Of a stretch of 64,000 nt of DNA, positions 40,973 to 48,950 are shown one piece after another. The translations under genes were made by a program, and so were the position numbers. Source of the DNA: Bacteroidales bacterium (GTDB taxonomy: Bacteria > Bacteroidota > Bacteroidia > Bacteroidales > JAGOPY01). Location: the NCBI GenBank assembly GCA_023229505.1, contig JALNZD010000008.1:1-64000 (forward strand). The letters run 5' to 3'. The first letter of the stretch is position 1. Each line of letters begins with the position of its first letter. The notes under the pieces were generated by a model, which was not told where the DNA came from, did not search any database, and saw only the letters and a program-made list of their open reading frames with translations.

Positions 40973-41015
40973 AATCCGTGAAAATCCGTCACATCCGTGT
41001 CATCCGTGTGCTATT
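40973..41015. repeat. Right inverted end of the GxxExxY unit
   Basis: AATCCGTGAAAATCCGTCAC begins the repeat, which ends GTGTGCTATT. Its complement matches 40437-40479 with two mismatches. Confidence 0.85.
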
Positions 41016-41027
41016 TTTAAATTTTTT

Positions 41028-43442
41028 TTAGAATTTCAAATCAATTCCCGCTAAAAAATTGATCCCGGTTTGGGGGAAATATCCATCATAAACACCATAA
41101 ACACCTTCAGAATAATACCGGTAAACCCACGCGTTGGATTCGTATTTTGTATTGGTGAGATTGTTGATTTTCAAGCTGAATCCGAGTTGTTTCATTGCTT
41201 TGACTTTCAAGCTATACCTGATCAGCAGATCGTTAATAAAGTAAGGATCAAGCTTTCTGTCTTTGCTTGAAGTATTGTCAATATACTGCTTTCCGACAAA
41301 TTTACTGAACAGCGAAATATCAAGCTTCCTGAGAAGTTCCCATGAAAGTATGCTGCCAGCGATCAGGGATGGTGAGAAGGCGATGTCGGTGGTGCCAAGC
41401 TCATTTGTAATCTGGGTGGGGGGCCATTCATCCCAGTTGTCGATATATTCGGTAAAATTGAAGATTTTGCTGGAACTTAGTGTCCCGTTGATGTCCCAGC
41501 GGAGATTTTTCAAAATGCGGATGCCCAGCGACAGCTCAAGTCCGGTGCGATAGCTCCGGTCTACATTTTCCATGACCGGATCGCCGACATCATTGATACG
41601 GCCTGTTAGGACAAGTTGGTCACGATAATACATAAAGTAAAGATTAGCATCGGCGGAGAAAATCCTGTTCCGGAATTTATACCCGGCTTCAGCATTGTAA
41701 AGGCTTTCGGCAGTGGGGTAGGGGCGGGCAGGGTTAGCATCGATCAGGGCGCTGCGGTTGGGCTCCCGGTTGCCGATAGCAAACGACAAATAAGCCTGGT
41801 TCTGGTCGTCAATATTAAAGAAGGCGCCAAATTTCGGATTAAAAAAATTGTATAGATGTTTTTGGCTGATATCCCTGAGGTCATTATCAATCCCGTCAAT
41901 ATGGTAGTAAATCCTCCTGTATTGAAGGTCGCCGTAAAGGTTAAGCTTTTCACTCGCCTGGTAATCCATCCTGGCATAAAGGTTTACGTCGGTTTTCCCA
42001 GCCTTGCTTTCATACCAGCGGTAGTTTTTATCGAACAGGACAGCGATCCTTGCCCAGATGATCTCACCATAGTGATTCCCGTCGTAATAATTGATGGCTC
42101 CCCCGATAGTAGCCCGAACCCTGTTTTTATTGTCGAAATTCAAACCGAAAGTGAAACCATAAAAATGATTATCCAGGAAGCGGCGCCTGATTAGATCAGT
42201 CGAAGTGATGGTGTCCGTTCCGATGACTGCATTTTCGAGCTGGTAATCGCTGAATTCCTGATTTGTTTTATATTCTTCATAATAACCTATTCCGCGCGTG
42301 TAATGAAATGCCGTACTGAGGTTCCAGTTTTTGTTTATGTTTTGCAGCCAATTCACATGATAATGTGTCTGGCGATAATTATCAGTCTGGTTTTCGTAGT
42401 ATTTCAGTTTGCCATCAGCATCATAATAAGCGCCCAGGCCATTATAAGTCCGGTTCGAATCGAGGAGGTAAGAAGGGACTCCATCCCATGCCTGGTAAGT
42501 TTCTTCCGTTCCCGAGATCATCATAACTTTTACTATTGAATTTTCACCGTAATATCCTCCGGATAAAGCGTAGGAAAAAAGGTCGGCAAAAGCCCGGTCT
42601 ATATATCCATTTGAGTATATCCGTGAAAACCTTCCGTCGATAACCCATTTATTTTTAATAAGGCCAGTTCCGGCTTTGAAAGTCATTTTATAGGTATCGA
42701 AAGAGCCGGCTGAAGTATTGATCTCGCCATAAGAAGAAGCTTCCGGGTCATCACTACGAATATTGATGCTGGCGCCAAAAGCAGCGGCCCCGTTGGTTGA
42801 AGTTCCGACACCCCGTTGGATCTGAATACTTTCAGCAGAGGAGGCGAAATCAGGAAGATCAACCCACCAGACCCCATGCGATTCTGAATCGTTCAACGGG
42901 ATGCCGTCGATGGTCACATTGATCCTGGTAAGGTCCGTTCCTCTTATTCGGAGGCTGCTATAGCCGATGCCGGTGCCGGCATCCGAGGTGGTCACAACAG
43001 ACGGGCTGGTTTGAAGAAGAAAGGGCATATCCTGCCCGAGGTTCACCTGTGCGATTTCCTTGCGGGTTACGGTAGAATAAGTTGTCGGGGAGTTTTCGGC
43101 AGCCCTCGTAGCCGTGACGATCACTTCGGAAGCCATGATGGCGGAAGGTTTCAACGGAATCTGTAGAGCAGTATCTTTGGTTATTTTTATTTCAGAAGAA
43201 TAGGTTTCATAGCCCATATAACTGATCTTCAATTGATAAGAATCTTCTTTCAATCCAGAAAGACAGAATTTTCCGCCTGTAGATGATATGGCAGTTTTGA
43301 ATGTATTTTCAAGAAGGACATGTGCGCCGGCAAGGATTTCACCTGTTTCGCTGTCAGTGACTTTACCGCTGATGGAATACTGGCCGAAAATAAATGCCGG
43401 CCAAAAGCCGCACAATGCCAGGATCAGAATTAATCGTTTCAT
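41028..43442 (-). CDS. TonB-dependent outer-membrane receptor, probably for thiamine
   Basis: The 804-residue protein has a signal peptide (about 1-21), a carboxypeptidase-regulatory-like domain ('YSISGKVTDSETGEILAGAH', about 22-105), a plug domain ('MASEVIVTATRAAENSP' to 'VWWVDLPDFASSAESIQIQR') and a 22-strand barrel ending 'GINFLAGIDLKF'. A TPP riboswitch lies just upstream, so the substrate is probably thiamine or a precursor. TPP-regulated receptors of this kind have been described in Bacteroidota (often called OMR1). The ATG at 43442 is preferred over an in-frame TTG at 43448. No other thiamine gene is adjacent. Confidence 0.9.
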   Translation of the reverse strand: MKRLILILALCGFWPAFIFGQYSISGKVTDSETGEILAGAHVLLENTFKTAISSTGGKFCLSGLKEDSYQLKISYMGYETYSSEIKITKDTALQIPLKPSAIMASEVIVTATRAAENSPTTYSTVTRKEIAQVNLGQDMPFLLQTSPSVVTTSDAGTGIGYSSLRIRGTDLTRINVTIDGIPLNDSESHGVWWVDLPDFASSAESIQIQRGVGTSTNGAAAFGASINIRSDDPEASSYGEINTSAGSFDTYKMTFKAGTGLIKNKWVIDGRFSRIYSNGYIDRAFADLFSYALSGGYYGENSIVKVMMISGTEETYQAWDGVPSYLLDSNRTYNGLGAYYDADGKLKYYENQTDNYRQTHYHVNWLQNINKNWNLSTAFHYTRGIGYYEEYKTNQEFSDYQLENAVIGTDTITSTDLIRRRFLDNHFYGFTFGLNFDNKNRVRATIGGAINYYDGNHYGEIIWARIAVLFDKNYRWYESKAGKTDVNLYARMDYQASEKLNLYGDLQYRRIYYHIDGIDNDLRDISQKHLYNFFNPKFGAFFNIDDQNQAYLSFAIGNREPNRSALIDANPARPYPTAESLYNAEAGYKFRNRIFSADANLYFMYYRDQLVLTGRINDVGDPVMENVDRSYRTGLELSLGIRILKNLRWDINGTLSSSKIFNFTEYIDNWDEWPPTQITNELGTTDIAFSPSLIAGSILSWELLRKLDISLFSKFVGKQYIDNTSSKDRKLDPYFINDLLIRYSLKVKAMKQLGFSLKINNLTNTKYESNAWVYRYYSEGVYGVYDGYFPQTGINFLAGIDLKF

Positions 43443-43487
43443 AATCAAAGAATTTGACTGGCAGGGGAGACCAAAAGAAAGGAGTTT

Positions 43488-43570
43488 TTCATTTTCCTAC
43501 GCCGGCATTACCCGGATCAGGTTCAATGGGTATGATCTCAGCCCGTTCTTATAAGGCACCCCTGATGTTT
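43488..43570 (-). promoter_or_regulatory. TPP riboswitch (THI element)
   Basis: The minus strand reads GGGGTGCC, then GGGCTGAGATCATACCC, then GAACCTGATCCGGGTAATGC and GGCGTAGGAAAATG, the conserved TPP aptamer in order. It lies about 45 nt upstream of the TonB receptor ATG. The leader after it contains CCCCTG (minus strand, 43467-43462), exactly complementary to CAGGGG at the 5' side of the aptamer (43564-43559), a possible switching pair. That last point is inference. Confidence 0.95.
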
Positions 43571-43574
43571 AGTG

Positions 43575-43582
43575 CAAAGTTA
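43575..43582 (-). promoter_or_regulatory. Putative -7 element before the TPP riboswitch
   Basis: Minus strand TAACTTTG, a full TAnnTTTG match, just upstream of the aptamer, so that transcription would start at its 5' edge. The -33 region is replaced by A/T words and is not recognisable. Confidence 0.5.
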
Positions 43583-43601
43583 ATAGTTAAAAGGGAAAAG
43601 T

Positions 43602-43636
43602 GAATTTTTAATTTTTAATTTTGAATTTTTAATTTA
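43602..43636. repeat. A/T word repeat running into a coding end
   Basis: GAATTTTTAATTTTTAATTT and further A/T words lie between the TonB leader and the DUF434-like gene, and encode that protein's last residues (KLKIQN) on the minus strand. Confidence 0.6.
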
Positions 43637-44295
43637 TCTAACCTAATGAGCTTAGGATCAAAATGAGATTCCAGCACTGCCCTGGGCAGATCAAAAACTA
43701 GCAGCGTTGATTTATCGATTATTGTCGAATCGGATGTGGCGATGATACCAATCTTTGCCTTTCTGATCAGGTGGTCAGGAGATTGATCAGCGATGATTTC
43801 AATTTCCGGTTTTGAGTGCTTCGCTTTTTCAGTTAATTTCTCTGAAATTTCCCGGCCATTTTCCAAAGGATTATCGATATAAATAACAGCTTTCTGTATT
43901 TTCAGACCATCCAGGTCTTTTAAGAGCAAGTCCAGCCCTTTGTCAAGATGTACTTCCCATTCTCCGCTGCCATGGCTTTCCGAGGCATCGCGCACAAGGT
44001 TGTCACTGGAAATGAAGACGGGAAAGCCTCTCAGATAAGCTGCAAGGGTATATAGCACATTGAACAGGTCGATATGAAGAACCTGCTTACCGAGTTTCTT
44101 TGAGGTTACGATCCGGCACTTTCGCTTTTCAGCCTTTTCATCCGTGGTTATGCCCCTGTATAACATCGAACGCTCGAAATGGCTCAGGGCATAACGTGTG
44201 GAGATCAGCTCGTGGAGGGATTTTTCCGGGTATTTCTTATTCAGCAGAAGGATGTAATCTTCAATTGCCTGCCTGAAATTCTCAGTGAATTGCAT
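43615..44295 (-). CDS. DUF434/DUF5616-like protein of unknown function
   Basis: The 226-residue protein has an N-terminal helical domain with 'LISTRYALSHFERSMLYRG' (about 30-48), which resembles DUF434, and a C-terminal alpha/beta domain with 'VLHIDLFNVLYTLAAYLRG' and 'KAVIYIDNPLENGREISEKL', resembling DUF5616. The acidic residues in 'HIDLFN', 'YIDNP', 'IADQSPDHL' and 'ATSDSTIID' are spaced like those of NYN/PIN-type nuclease folds, but this is only a suggestion. The last six residues come from an A/T word repeat. Cytosolic; no operon partner. Confidence 0.7.
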   Translation of the reverse strand: MQFTENFRQAIEDYILLLNKKYPEKSLHELISTRYALSHFERSMLYRGITTDEKAEKRKCRIVTSKKLGKQVLHIDLFNVLYTLAAYLRGFPVFISSDNLVRDASESHGSGEWEVHLDKGLDLLLKDLDGLKIQKAVIYIDNPLENGREISEKLTEKAKHSKPEIEIIADQSPDHLIRKAKIGIIATSDSTIIDKSTLLVFDLPRAVLESHFDPKLIRLDKLKIQN

Positions 44296-44383
44296 GAGAT
44301 ATATTTTGATTCGAATATAAAGAATTTCTCGCAGATTTTCGCAGATTTTTCCGCAGACCCCGCAAATAAATTAAAATGGTACT

Positions 44384-44407
44384 TTTGGAATTTGGAATTT
44401 GGAATTT
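44384..44407. repeat. TTTGGAA heptamer tract at the aroQ start
   Basis: Three exact TTTGGAA units followed by TTT overlap the only in-frame start (TTG at 44399) of aroQ. An ATG at 44376 is out of frame with aroQ by two bases; gain of one 7-bp unit, or loss of two, would bring it in frame. CGCAGATTTT words lie just upstream at 44329-44362. Confidence 0.75.
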
Positions 44408-44818
44408 CTCATCATCAACGGCCCCAACCTTAACCTGCTCGGCAAGCGGGAACAGGACATCTATGGCAAAGAGTCGTTTGAAGACTATCTTCGGAAATTA
44501 AGGTCTGAATTCCATGATACTTCCATCGATTATTTCCAGTCGAATGTTGAAGGAGAGATAATAAACAAGATACAGGAGGCAGGATTTGTGAAGGGTGCAA
44601 TCATTATTAATCCCGGTGGCTACAGCCATACCTCTGTGGCTATTGCCGATGCCATGAAGGCTGTGCCGGCCAAAGTGATAGAAGTTCACATCAGTAATGT
44701 TTTTGCACGGGAAGAATTCCGGAAGACTTTGATCACAGCACCTTGTGCGGATGGATTCATTAGCGGCTTCGGGCTGGAGGCCTACCGGCTGGCTATTTTG
44801 AGCCTTCTCCGGGATTAG
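44399..44818 (+). CDS. aroQ: 3-dehydroquinate dehydratase, type II
   Basis: The 139-residue enzyme dehydrates 3-dehydroquinate in the shikimate pathway. Type II motifs are clear: 'LIINGPNLNLLGKREQDIYG' with the catalytic Tyr, 'INPGGYSHTSVAIADAM' with the active-site residues, 'EVHISNVFAREEFR' and 'CADGFISGFGLEAY'. The only in-frame initiator near the usual start is TTG at 44399, inside a TTTGGAA repeat. The 3' end overlaps the convergent glycosyltransferase gene by 26 bp. Confidence 0.95.
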   Translation: MEFLIINGPNLNLLGKREQDIYGKESFEDYLRKLRSEFHDTSIDYFQSNVEGEIINKIQEAGFVKGAIIINPGGYSHTSVAIADAMKAVPAKVIEVHISNVFAREEFRKTLITAPCADGFISGFGLEAYRLAILSLLRD

Positions 44819-45833
44819 GCGTGAACCGGCTCGCATCAAGCTGCAGGAAAGATTTTTTTCTTTGCAGATAATGCTGTAGTACGACGTTTCCCCAATAGAT
44901 CTGTGAAACCTTCAGATGCGGTATCTTTTCCCGCTTTTTCCTCAGCCTCGACAGGTTTTTCCAGAAATAGAAATGTGCCCGGATTACAGCCGCCATGTCT
45001 TTAAACCCGCCATCAACCAGGAATTTTAAAGCCGCGACATAATCGAGTAAAAGACGGGCTGCAAGCACCCTGACCAGGCGTTCCTGCTCAAGGTTTTTGT
45101 ATAGCATTGTAATGTTGTTCCGGATGTTCAGGTAGGTCTTGCGGGAATTATTCTTAGGAAGTGTCCCTCCGCCGATGTGAAAAATCGTTGAATCAGGACA
45201 GAACATAATCTTATATCCCTGGTTCTTGGCCCTCCAGCAAAAATCAATCTCTTCCATGTGGGCGAAAAAGTCATCATCAAACCCACCCAGTTTATGGAAA
45301 ATATCTGCTTTGACGAACATGCATGCGCCGGTGGCCCAAAAAATTTCCGTTGCCTGATCATATTGCCCTTCATCTTTTTCAACCGACTGGAATAACCTGC
45401 CACGGCAAAAAGGATAACCGTATTTATCAATATGTCCGCCGGCCGCACCGGCATATTCAAACTTTTCAGGATCATAGTATGACCTGATCTTCGGCTGACA
45501 AGCTGCAATTAGAGGGTCTGACTGCATCAACTGCAGCACAGGCGCGATCCAGTCTTCAGTAACTTCAATATCAGAATTCAATAGGATATAATTATCAGCT
45601 TCAATCTGCTTAAGAGCAAGGTTGTAACCTCCGGCGAAGCCGAAATTCTGAGTTAAGCGAATAATTCTGATTTCAGGATGATTTTTTTCAAGATAAGCCA
45701 ATGAATCGTCTGATGAAGCGTTGTCGGCAATAATGATTTCAGCCAGGGGACAACTATGCTGGATTACTCCCGGAAGGAATTTTTCCAGAATTTTTTTTCC
45801 ATTCCAGTTAAGTATAACAACGACTGTTTTCAA
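44793..45833 (-). CDS. Glycosyltransferase family 2
   Basis: The 346-residue protein starts 'KTVVVILNWNGKKILEKFLP' and has the GT-A motifs 'IIIADNASSDDSLAYL' and 'YILLNSDIEVTEDWIAPV', with 'FWATGACMFVKADIF' and 'DDDFFAHMEEIDFCWRAK' further on. It resembles rhamnosyltransferase-like enzymes acting on surface polysaccharide. It overlaps aroQ at the 3' end (26 bp, convergent). The next gene upstream on the same strand encodes an LpxL-like acyltransferase, so a lipid A or envelope role is likely. Confidence 0.9.
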   Translation of the reverse strand: MKTVVVILNWNGKKILEKFLPGVIQHSCPLAEIIIADNASSDDSLAYLEKNHPEIRIIRLTQNFGFAGGYNLALKQIEADNYILLNSDIEVTEDWIAPVLQLMQSDPLIAACQPKIRSYYDPEKFEYAGAAGGHIDKYGYPFCRGRLFQSVEKDEGQYDQATEIFWATGACMFVKADIFHKLGGFDDDFFAHMEEIDFCWRAKNQGYKIMFCPDSTIFHIGGGTLPKNNSRKTYLNIRNNITMLYKNLEQERLVRVLAARLLLDYVAALKFLVDGGFKDMAAVIRAHFYFWKNLSRLRKKREKIPHLKVSQIYWGNVVLQHYLQRKKSFLQLDASRFTPNPGEGSK

Positions 45834-45851
45834 TGCAAGAGATTAGTGCTC

Positions 45852-45882
45852 CAAAAGTAAATCAAAAAAACTCAATTGCAAT
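45852..45882 (-). promoter_or_regulatory. Putative promoter of the GT2 gene
   Basis: Minus strand ATTG (45882-45879), 19 nt, TACTTTTG (45859-45852), with the ATG 19 nt downstream. It lies inside the small gap behind the acyltransferase stop region. Confidence 0.45.
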
Positions 45883-45885
45883 ATC

Positions 45886-46773
45886 CTATCCTTCAGGCAC
45901 ACTCCTTTTATTTTTCCACCTTCTATGCGACCATAGCCAATTATCAGGATCCCGATTAATAGAGCTTTCCAGCATCCGGATATATTTTTCCATGATCTCA
46001 AACTCAGCTGTATTTCTGGGGTCGTTGGTGAGCAGGTGAAATTCACCTGTATATCTTCCTCTTTCAGTGCGGTGAATATCTAAAAAAACCACAGAAAAAT
46101 CGAGGGATATGGCCATTTTCTCAATCCCCAGATAAAAAGGTGTATCCTGGTTTAGAAAATTGCTCCAGTAATTGATTTCGTCATAGTGTGGGGTCTGGTC
46201 CGCAGCTAATATATTGAAGGATGTAATGCCATGTTGTTTGTGACGGATCAAGGTGCGGAAAGTATGACGGAAGGAAATGGTGAATTTAGGATTTAACCGG
46301 TTTCGAAGTGATTCCATGTATTTATTAAAGTATTCATTGTTAAGGGGTTTAATAATTCCATACCCTTTAACCTGGGAAACCAATCCCAGTTCTTGCGCAA
46401 TCCACTCCCAATTACCACAATGGCCGATGGCAACGATTACGCTGCGGCCACCAACTAAGGCATCGTTCAAATGTTCAAATCCCATGAAATCAATACGTTT
46501 TTTCAGGATTTCCGGACTTATACTTCGTAATTTGATGACTTCCAAAGTAATATCTGCGAGGTTCCTGTAATACTTGCCCATTATTTTCCTGATTGCAGCC
46601 TGTTTTTTTTCAGGAAATGAATTTTGAAGGTTTTCGAGAATAACTGATCTCCTGTAACGGAATATATACTGTAAGAAAAACCTTAAAAGATCAGAGAGCA
46701 GGTATAGAAGAGGGAAAGGTAACCAGGACACTATCCGGATGAGAGCCTTAAAAAAGGCGAATAAAACAGCCAT
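45886..46773 (-). CDS. LpxL/HtrB-like lipid A acyltransferase
   Basis: The 295-residue protein has an N-terminal membrane anchor (about 1-35) and the acyltransferase HX4E motif in 'AIGHCGNWEWIAQELG' (about 117-132). 'RRSVILENLQNSFPEKK' and 'AADQTPHYDEINYWSNFL' are typical of the family. It adds a secondary acyl chain to lipid A at the inner membrane. The ATG at 46773 gives the expected start. Confidence 0.9.
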   Translation of the reverse strand: MAVLFAFFKALIRIVSWLPFPLLYLLSDLLRFFLQYIFRYRRSVILENLQNSFPEKKQAAIRKIMGKYYRNLADITLEVIKLRSISPEILKKRIDFMGFEHLNDALVGGRSVIVAIGHCGNWEWIAQELGLVSQVKGYGIIKPLNNEYFNKYMESLRNRLNPKFTISFRHTFRTLIRHKQHGITSFNILAADQTPHYDEINYWSNFLNQDTPFYLGIEKMAISLDFSVVFLDIHRTERGRYTGEFHLLTNDPRNTAEFEIMEKYIRMLESSINRDPDNWLWSHRRWKNKRSVPEG

Positions 46774-46799
46774 TCTATCAAATTAAGTCAGGAATGGTG

Positions 46800-46830
46800 C
46801 AAAGATAATAACTCTGCCTGAATGATCAGA
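46800..46830 (-). promoter_or_regulatory. Putative promoter of the acyltransferase gene
   Basis: Minus strand TCTG (46830-46827), 19 nt, TATCTTTG (46807-46800). The -7 box is a full match and the -33 a 3-of-4 match; the ATG lies 26 nt downstream. Confidence 0.5.
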
Positions 46831-46839
46831 CGATCATGT

Positions 46840-48312
46840 TCAACGCGGATTTCTGTAATAATCCTCTGCCTGTCCACCGTAAGTAGTATGGGGTTTCTCA
46901 GCATCGACATTATAGGGGTCATACCATCGATTGTTGAGGAATATCTGCCACTTAAAATTTGAAATCTCACCGATAGCATCTGAGTGCAACAGTTTGAAAT
47001 TATTGGTGACCATGTCATGGGTATAAAAAACAAATTTTTTATTTCGCTGGTTATTGCCCAATACATAATAGTGCCAGATTTCATAGGGGTAGCTGCTTGG
47101 TTCGTTGTAACTTTCACTGATAATGTTCGGCGGGCCGTATTTCAGGTAAACCCTGCCCCGGTCGGTTTCATATCCTTTACTTATCTGTGTTTTATAAGCA
47201 TTATTGACTACAAGGACCATTTTAAAATATTCCCGCCAGGCTTTTTCCGGGTTAGCTGCATCACGTGAAGCCCAAAAATTATAAAAGAACTGCTGTTTGG
47301 TCTTTAAATCGGCTGTTTTAGATTGCTTGTAAATAAATGTTTTTTCCAGCTCTGTTGCAATGGGATCCAGGCAGTTGATGAATTCCTGGAGTGTATCGTT
47401 GCTCCTGATCTGGTTGGCGAAGGTGGAATTCACATCAATTGCTGCCAGGTCTTCGAGACTAAACTGTATATTAGGATTACTACGCTGGAAGAAGATATCG
47501 TTGTAGGCGACCACATCATTTTGCTTATTCCTGGCCTCAATGATCATTCTGTAATTCCCGCTGGGTAACCCTGAAATATCGTATTCGTTCAATACCGGAA
47601 CAATTGCACGGGTATCCAATTTTTTATAAGAAACAAAATCCTTCAGGGTATTACCTGTTTCGAATGATTTGATCATGCATACCACGAGGAATTTCTCACC
47701 GGCGCCCAGGATTTTTTCCGTATTGTATATCTCCGCATAGTAGGTTAATTTATTGACAGATTCCGGGTAGAAGTTATAAACCATCGGGATAAGGTCGAAT
47801 CCACCTTTAGTAAGAATATTTTGTTTATCAGACGGAGAAAATGACTCGACCAGCTGAATTCCTGAAAAACTAATATTTTCATCATCAAACTGAATACTGA
47901 CCGGCTGGATCGCGTTAAAGGGTTTTTTACCTGCATTCAGGTCAGAAATAATAATCTCCATTTCATAATCTCCTTCCGGGATAAAATACCGCTGCTGGTC
48001 GATAAAGCTGAAATCGATGGAGCTGGTATCCTGGACTTCCGGGCTGAAAAGCTGGTATTTGTCATATTCTTTGATTGCGCTTTGCTGGCGGAAAATAAAA
48101 ATGACTTCGATATTGCCCTGAAAGAGTCCTTTGTCATTTTTTTTGTAGATAACTGTTTCCCCGGCAACCGACAGGTAAGTTTCAATAAATGGGATCTGAT
48201 CCGGGACATTAAAAACGGTATAATTAAGGTAGGCCTGAAGGTTTTTAGCCTGAATGGGGACAAAGCCGCAAAACAATAAGGATGCCAGGATGGGGATAAC
48301 TATTTTTTTCAT
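46840..48312 (-). CDS. GWxTD domain-containing secreted protein
   Basis: The 490-residue protein has a signal peptide (about 1-22) and a C-terminal GWxTD domain with 'WASRDAANPEKAWREYFKMV' and 'GYETDRGRVYLKYGPPNIIS'. In the motif itself G-Y-E-T-D replaces the usual G-W-x-T-D. The N-terminal 300 residues form beta-sandwich-like repeats ('GDYEMEIIISDLNAGKKPF', 'GNYRMIIEARNKQNDVVAY'). Function of the family is unknown; it is common in Bacteroidota. A -7-like TATCTTTG is at 48358-48351. Confidence 0.88.
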   Translation of the reverse strand: MKKIVIPILASLLFCGFVPIQAKNLQAYLNYTVFNVPDQIPFIETYLSVAGETVIYKKNDKGLFQGNIEVIFIFRQQSAIKEYDKYQLFSPEVQDTSSIDFSFIDQQRYFIPEGDYEMEIIISDLNAGKKPFNAIQPVSIQFDDENISFSGIQLVESFSPSDKQNILTKGGFDLIPMVYNFYPESVNKLTYYAEIYNTEKILGAGEKFLVVCMIKSFETGNTLKDFVSYKKLDTRAIVPVLNEYDISGLPSGNYRMIIEARNKQNDVVAYNDIFFQRSNPNIQFSLEDLAAIDVNSTFANQIRSNDTLQEFINCLDPIATELEKTFIYKQSKTADLKTKQQFFYNFWASRDAANPEKAWREYFKMVLVVNNAYKTQISKGYETDRGRVYLKYGPPNIISESYNEPSSYPYEIWHYYVLGNNQRNKKFVFYTHDMVTNNFKLLHSDAIGEISNFKWQIFLNNRWYDPYNVDAEKPHTTYGGQAEDYYRNPR

Positions 48313-48460
48313 TGCGGAAGCATTTTAGATTAAATAAATCCTATTCTGGACAAAGATATTATAATCATATCTGAAAAGGTATATTAATCAGTTATAGGTA
48401 AGGATAAGTCAGAATCAGGCAAATTTTGAATTTGGGACTGGTTTGGTGCAGAAATGTTTG

Positions 48461-48468
48461 TAAATTTG
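48461..48468 (+). promoter_or_regulatory. Putative -7 element for the tRNA-Ser genes
   Basis: TAAATTTG, a full -7 match, 10 nt before the first tRNA-Ser. TTTG copies upstream are at the wrong spacing (15 and 26 nt). Confidence 0.5.
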
Positions 48469-48477
48469 CGCGCCAAA

Positions 48478-48564
48478 GGAGAAATGGCAGAGCGGTCGAA
48501 TGCGGCGGTCTTGAAAACCGTTGTTCCGGTGACGGAACCGGGGGTTCGAATCCCTCTTTCTCCG
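48478..48564 (+). tRNA. tRNA-Ser (TGA)
   Basis: An 87-nt type II tRNA: acceptor GGAGAAA/TTTCTCC with G73, anticodon loop CTTGAAA with anticodon TGA, a long variable arm (GTTCCGGTGACGGAAC), and GGTTCGAATCC. CCA is not encoded. Confidence 0.97.
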
Positions 48565-48580
48565 CGAAGCGGGTGTGCTC

Positions 48581-48667
48581 GGAGAGATGGCAGAGTGGTC
48601 GAATGCGGCGGTCTCGAAAACCGTTGATCTCTTATGAGGTCCGGGGGTTCGAATCCCCCTCTCTCCG
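48581..48667 (+). tRNA. tRNA-Ser (CGA)
   Basis: An 87-nt type II tRNA 16 nt after the first: acceptor GGAGAGA/TCTCTCC with G73, anticodon CGA, variable arm around GATCTCTTATGAGGTC, and GGTTCGAATCC. The D arm matches its neighbour closely, suggesting a local duplication. Confidence 0.97.
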
Positions 48668-48675
48668 CGAAAAGA

Positions 48676-48713
48676 GTGTGGGTGTGGGTGGGCAAGTGAA
48701 GTGTGGGTGTGGG
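48676..48713. repeat. GTGTGGGTG word repeat after the tRNA-Ser genes
   Basis: GTGTGGGTGTGGGTGGGCAA and GTGTGGGTGTGGG follow the second tRNA-Ser. The remaining gap up to 48950 holds no gene: a possible -7 element TACTTTTG at 48888-48895 lies 56 nt before the debranching enzyme gene, and the rest is A/T-rich. Confidence 0.6.
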
Positions 48714-48950
48714 ATTTTATACCGAATTCGGCAATCGACAATTGGAAATTACTAATTGCATCCTAATAACCTATCACCACTAACTAATAACCGAAAACAT
48801 TTCCTTCTTATCTCATCCGATCATTATTATTTCGTTAATATTTTTTAAGAAAGCCTATCAGTCTGCAGGAAATCCGGAAATTTTCCCTACTTTTGCAATC
48901 CCTGAATTTGCCTTGATCCAATCACTAAAAACATTGATTTATAAAGCCAT

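Larger units (their letters stand above)
40437..41015. mobile_element. 579-bp unit with 43-bp inverted ends carrying a GxxExxY gene
   Basis: The left end (40437-40479) and right end (40973-41015) are inverted copies of each other, 41 of 43 bases identical. Each end is itself built of three to four CACGGAT/ACGGAT words. Between them lies one gene, 40561-40937, and no transposase. The unit sits between smpB and the TonB receptor gene, 12 bp from the receptor's stop codon. No clear target-site duplication is visible outside the ends. Its mobility is inferred from the layout. Confidence 0.6.

Noticed and set aside
48426..48755. Open frames covering the two tRNA-Ser genes
   Set aside because: They run through both tRNAs on either strand and encode nothing recognisable.
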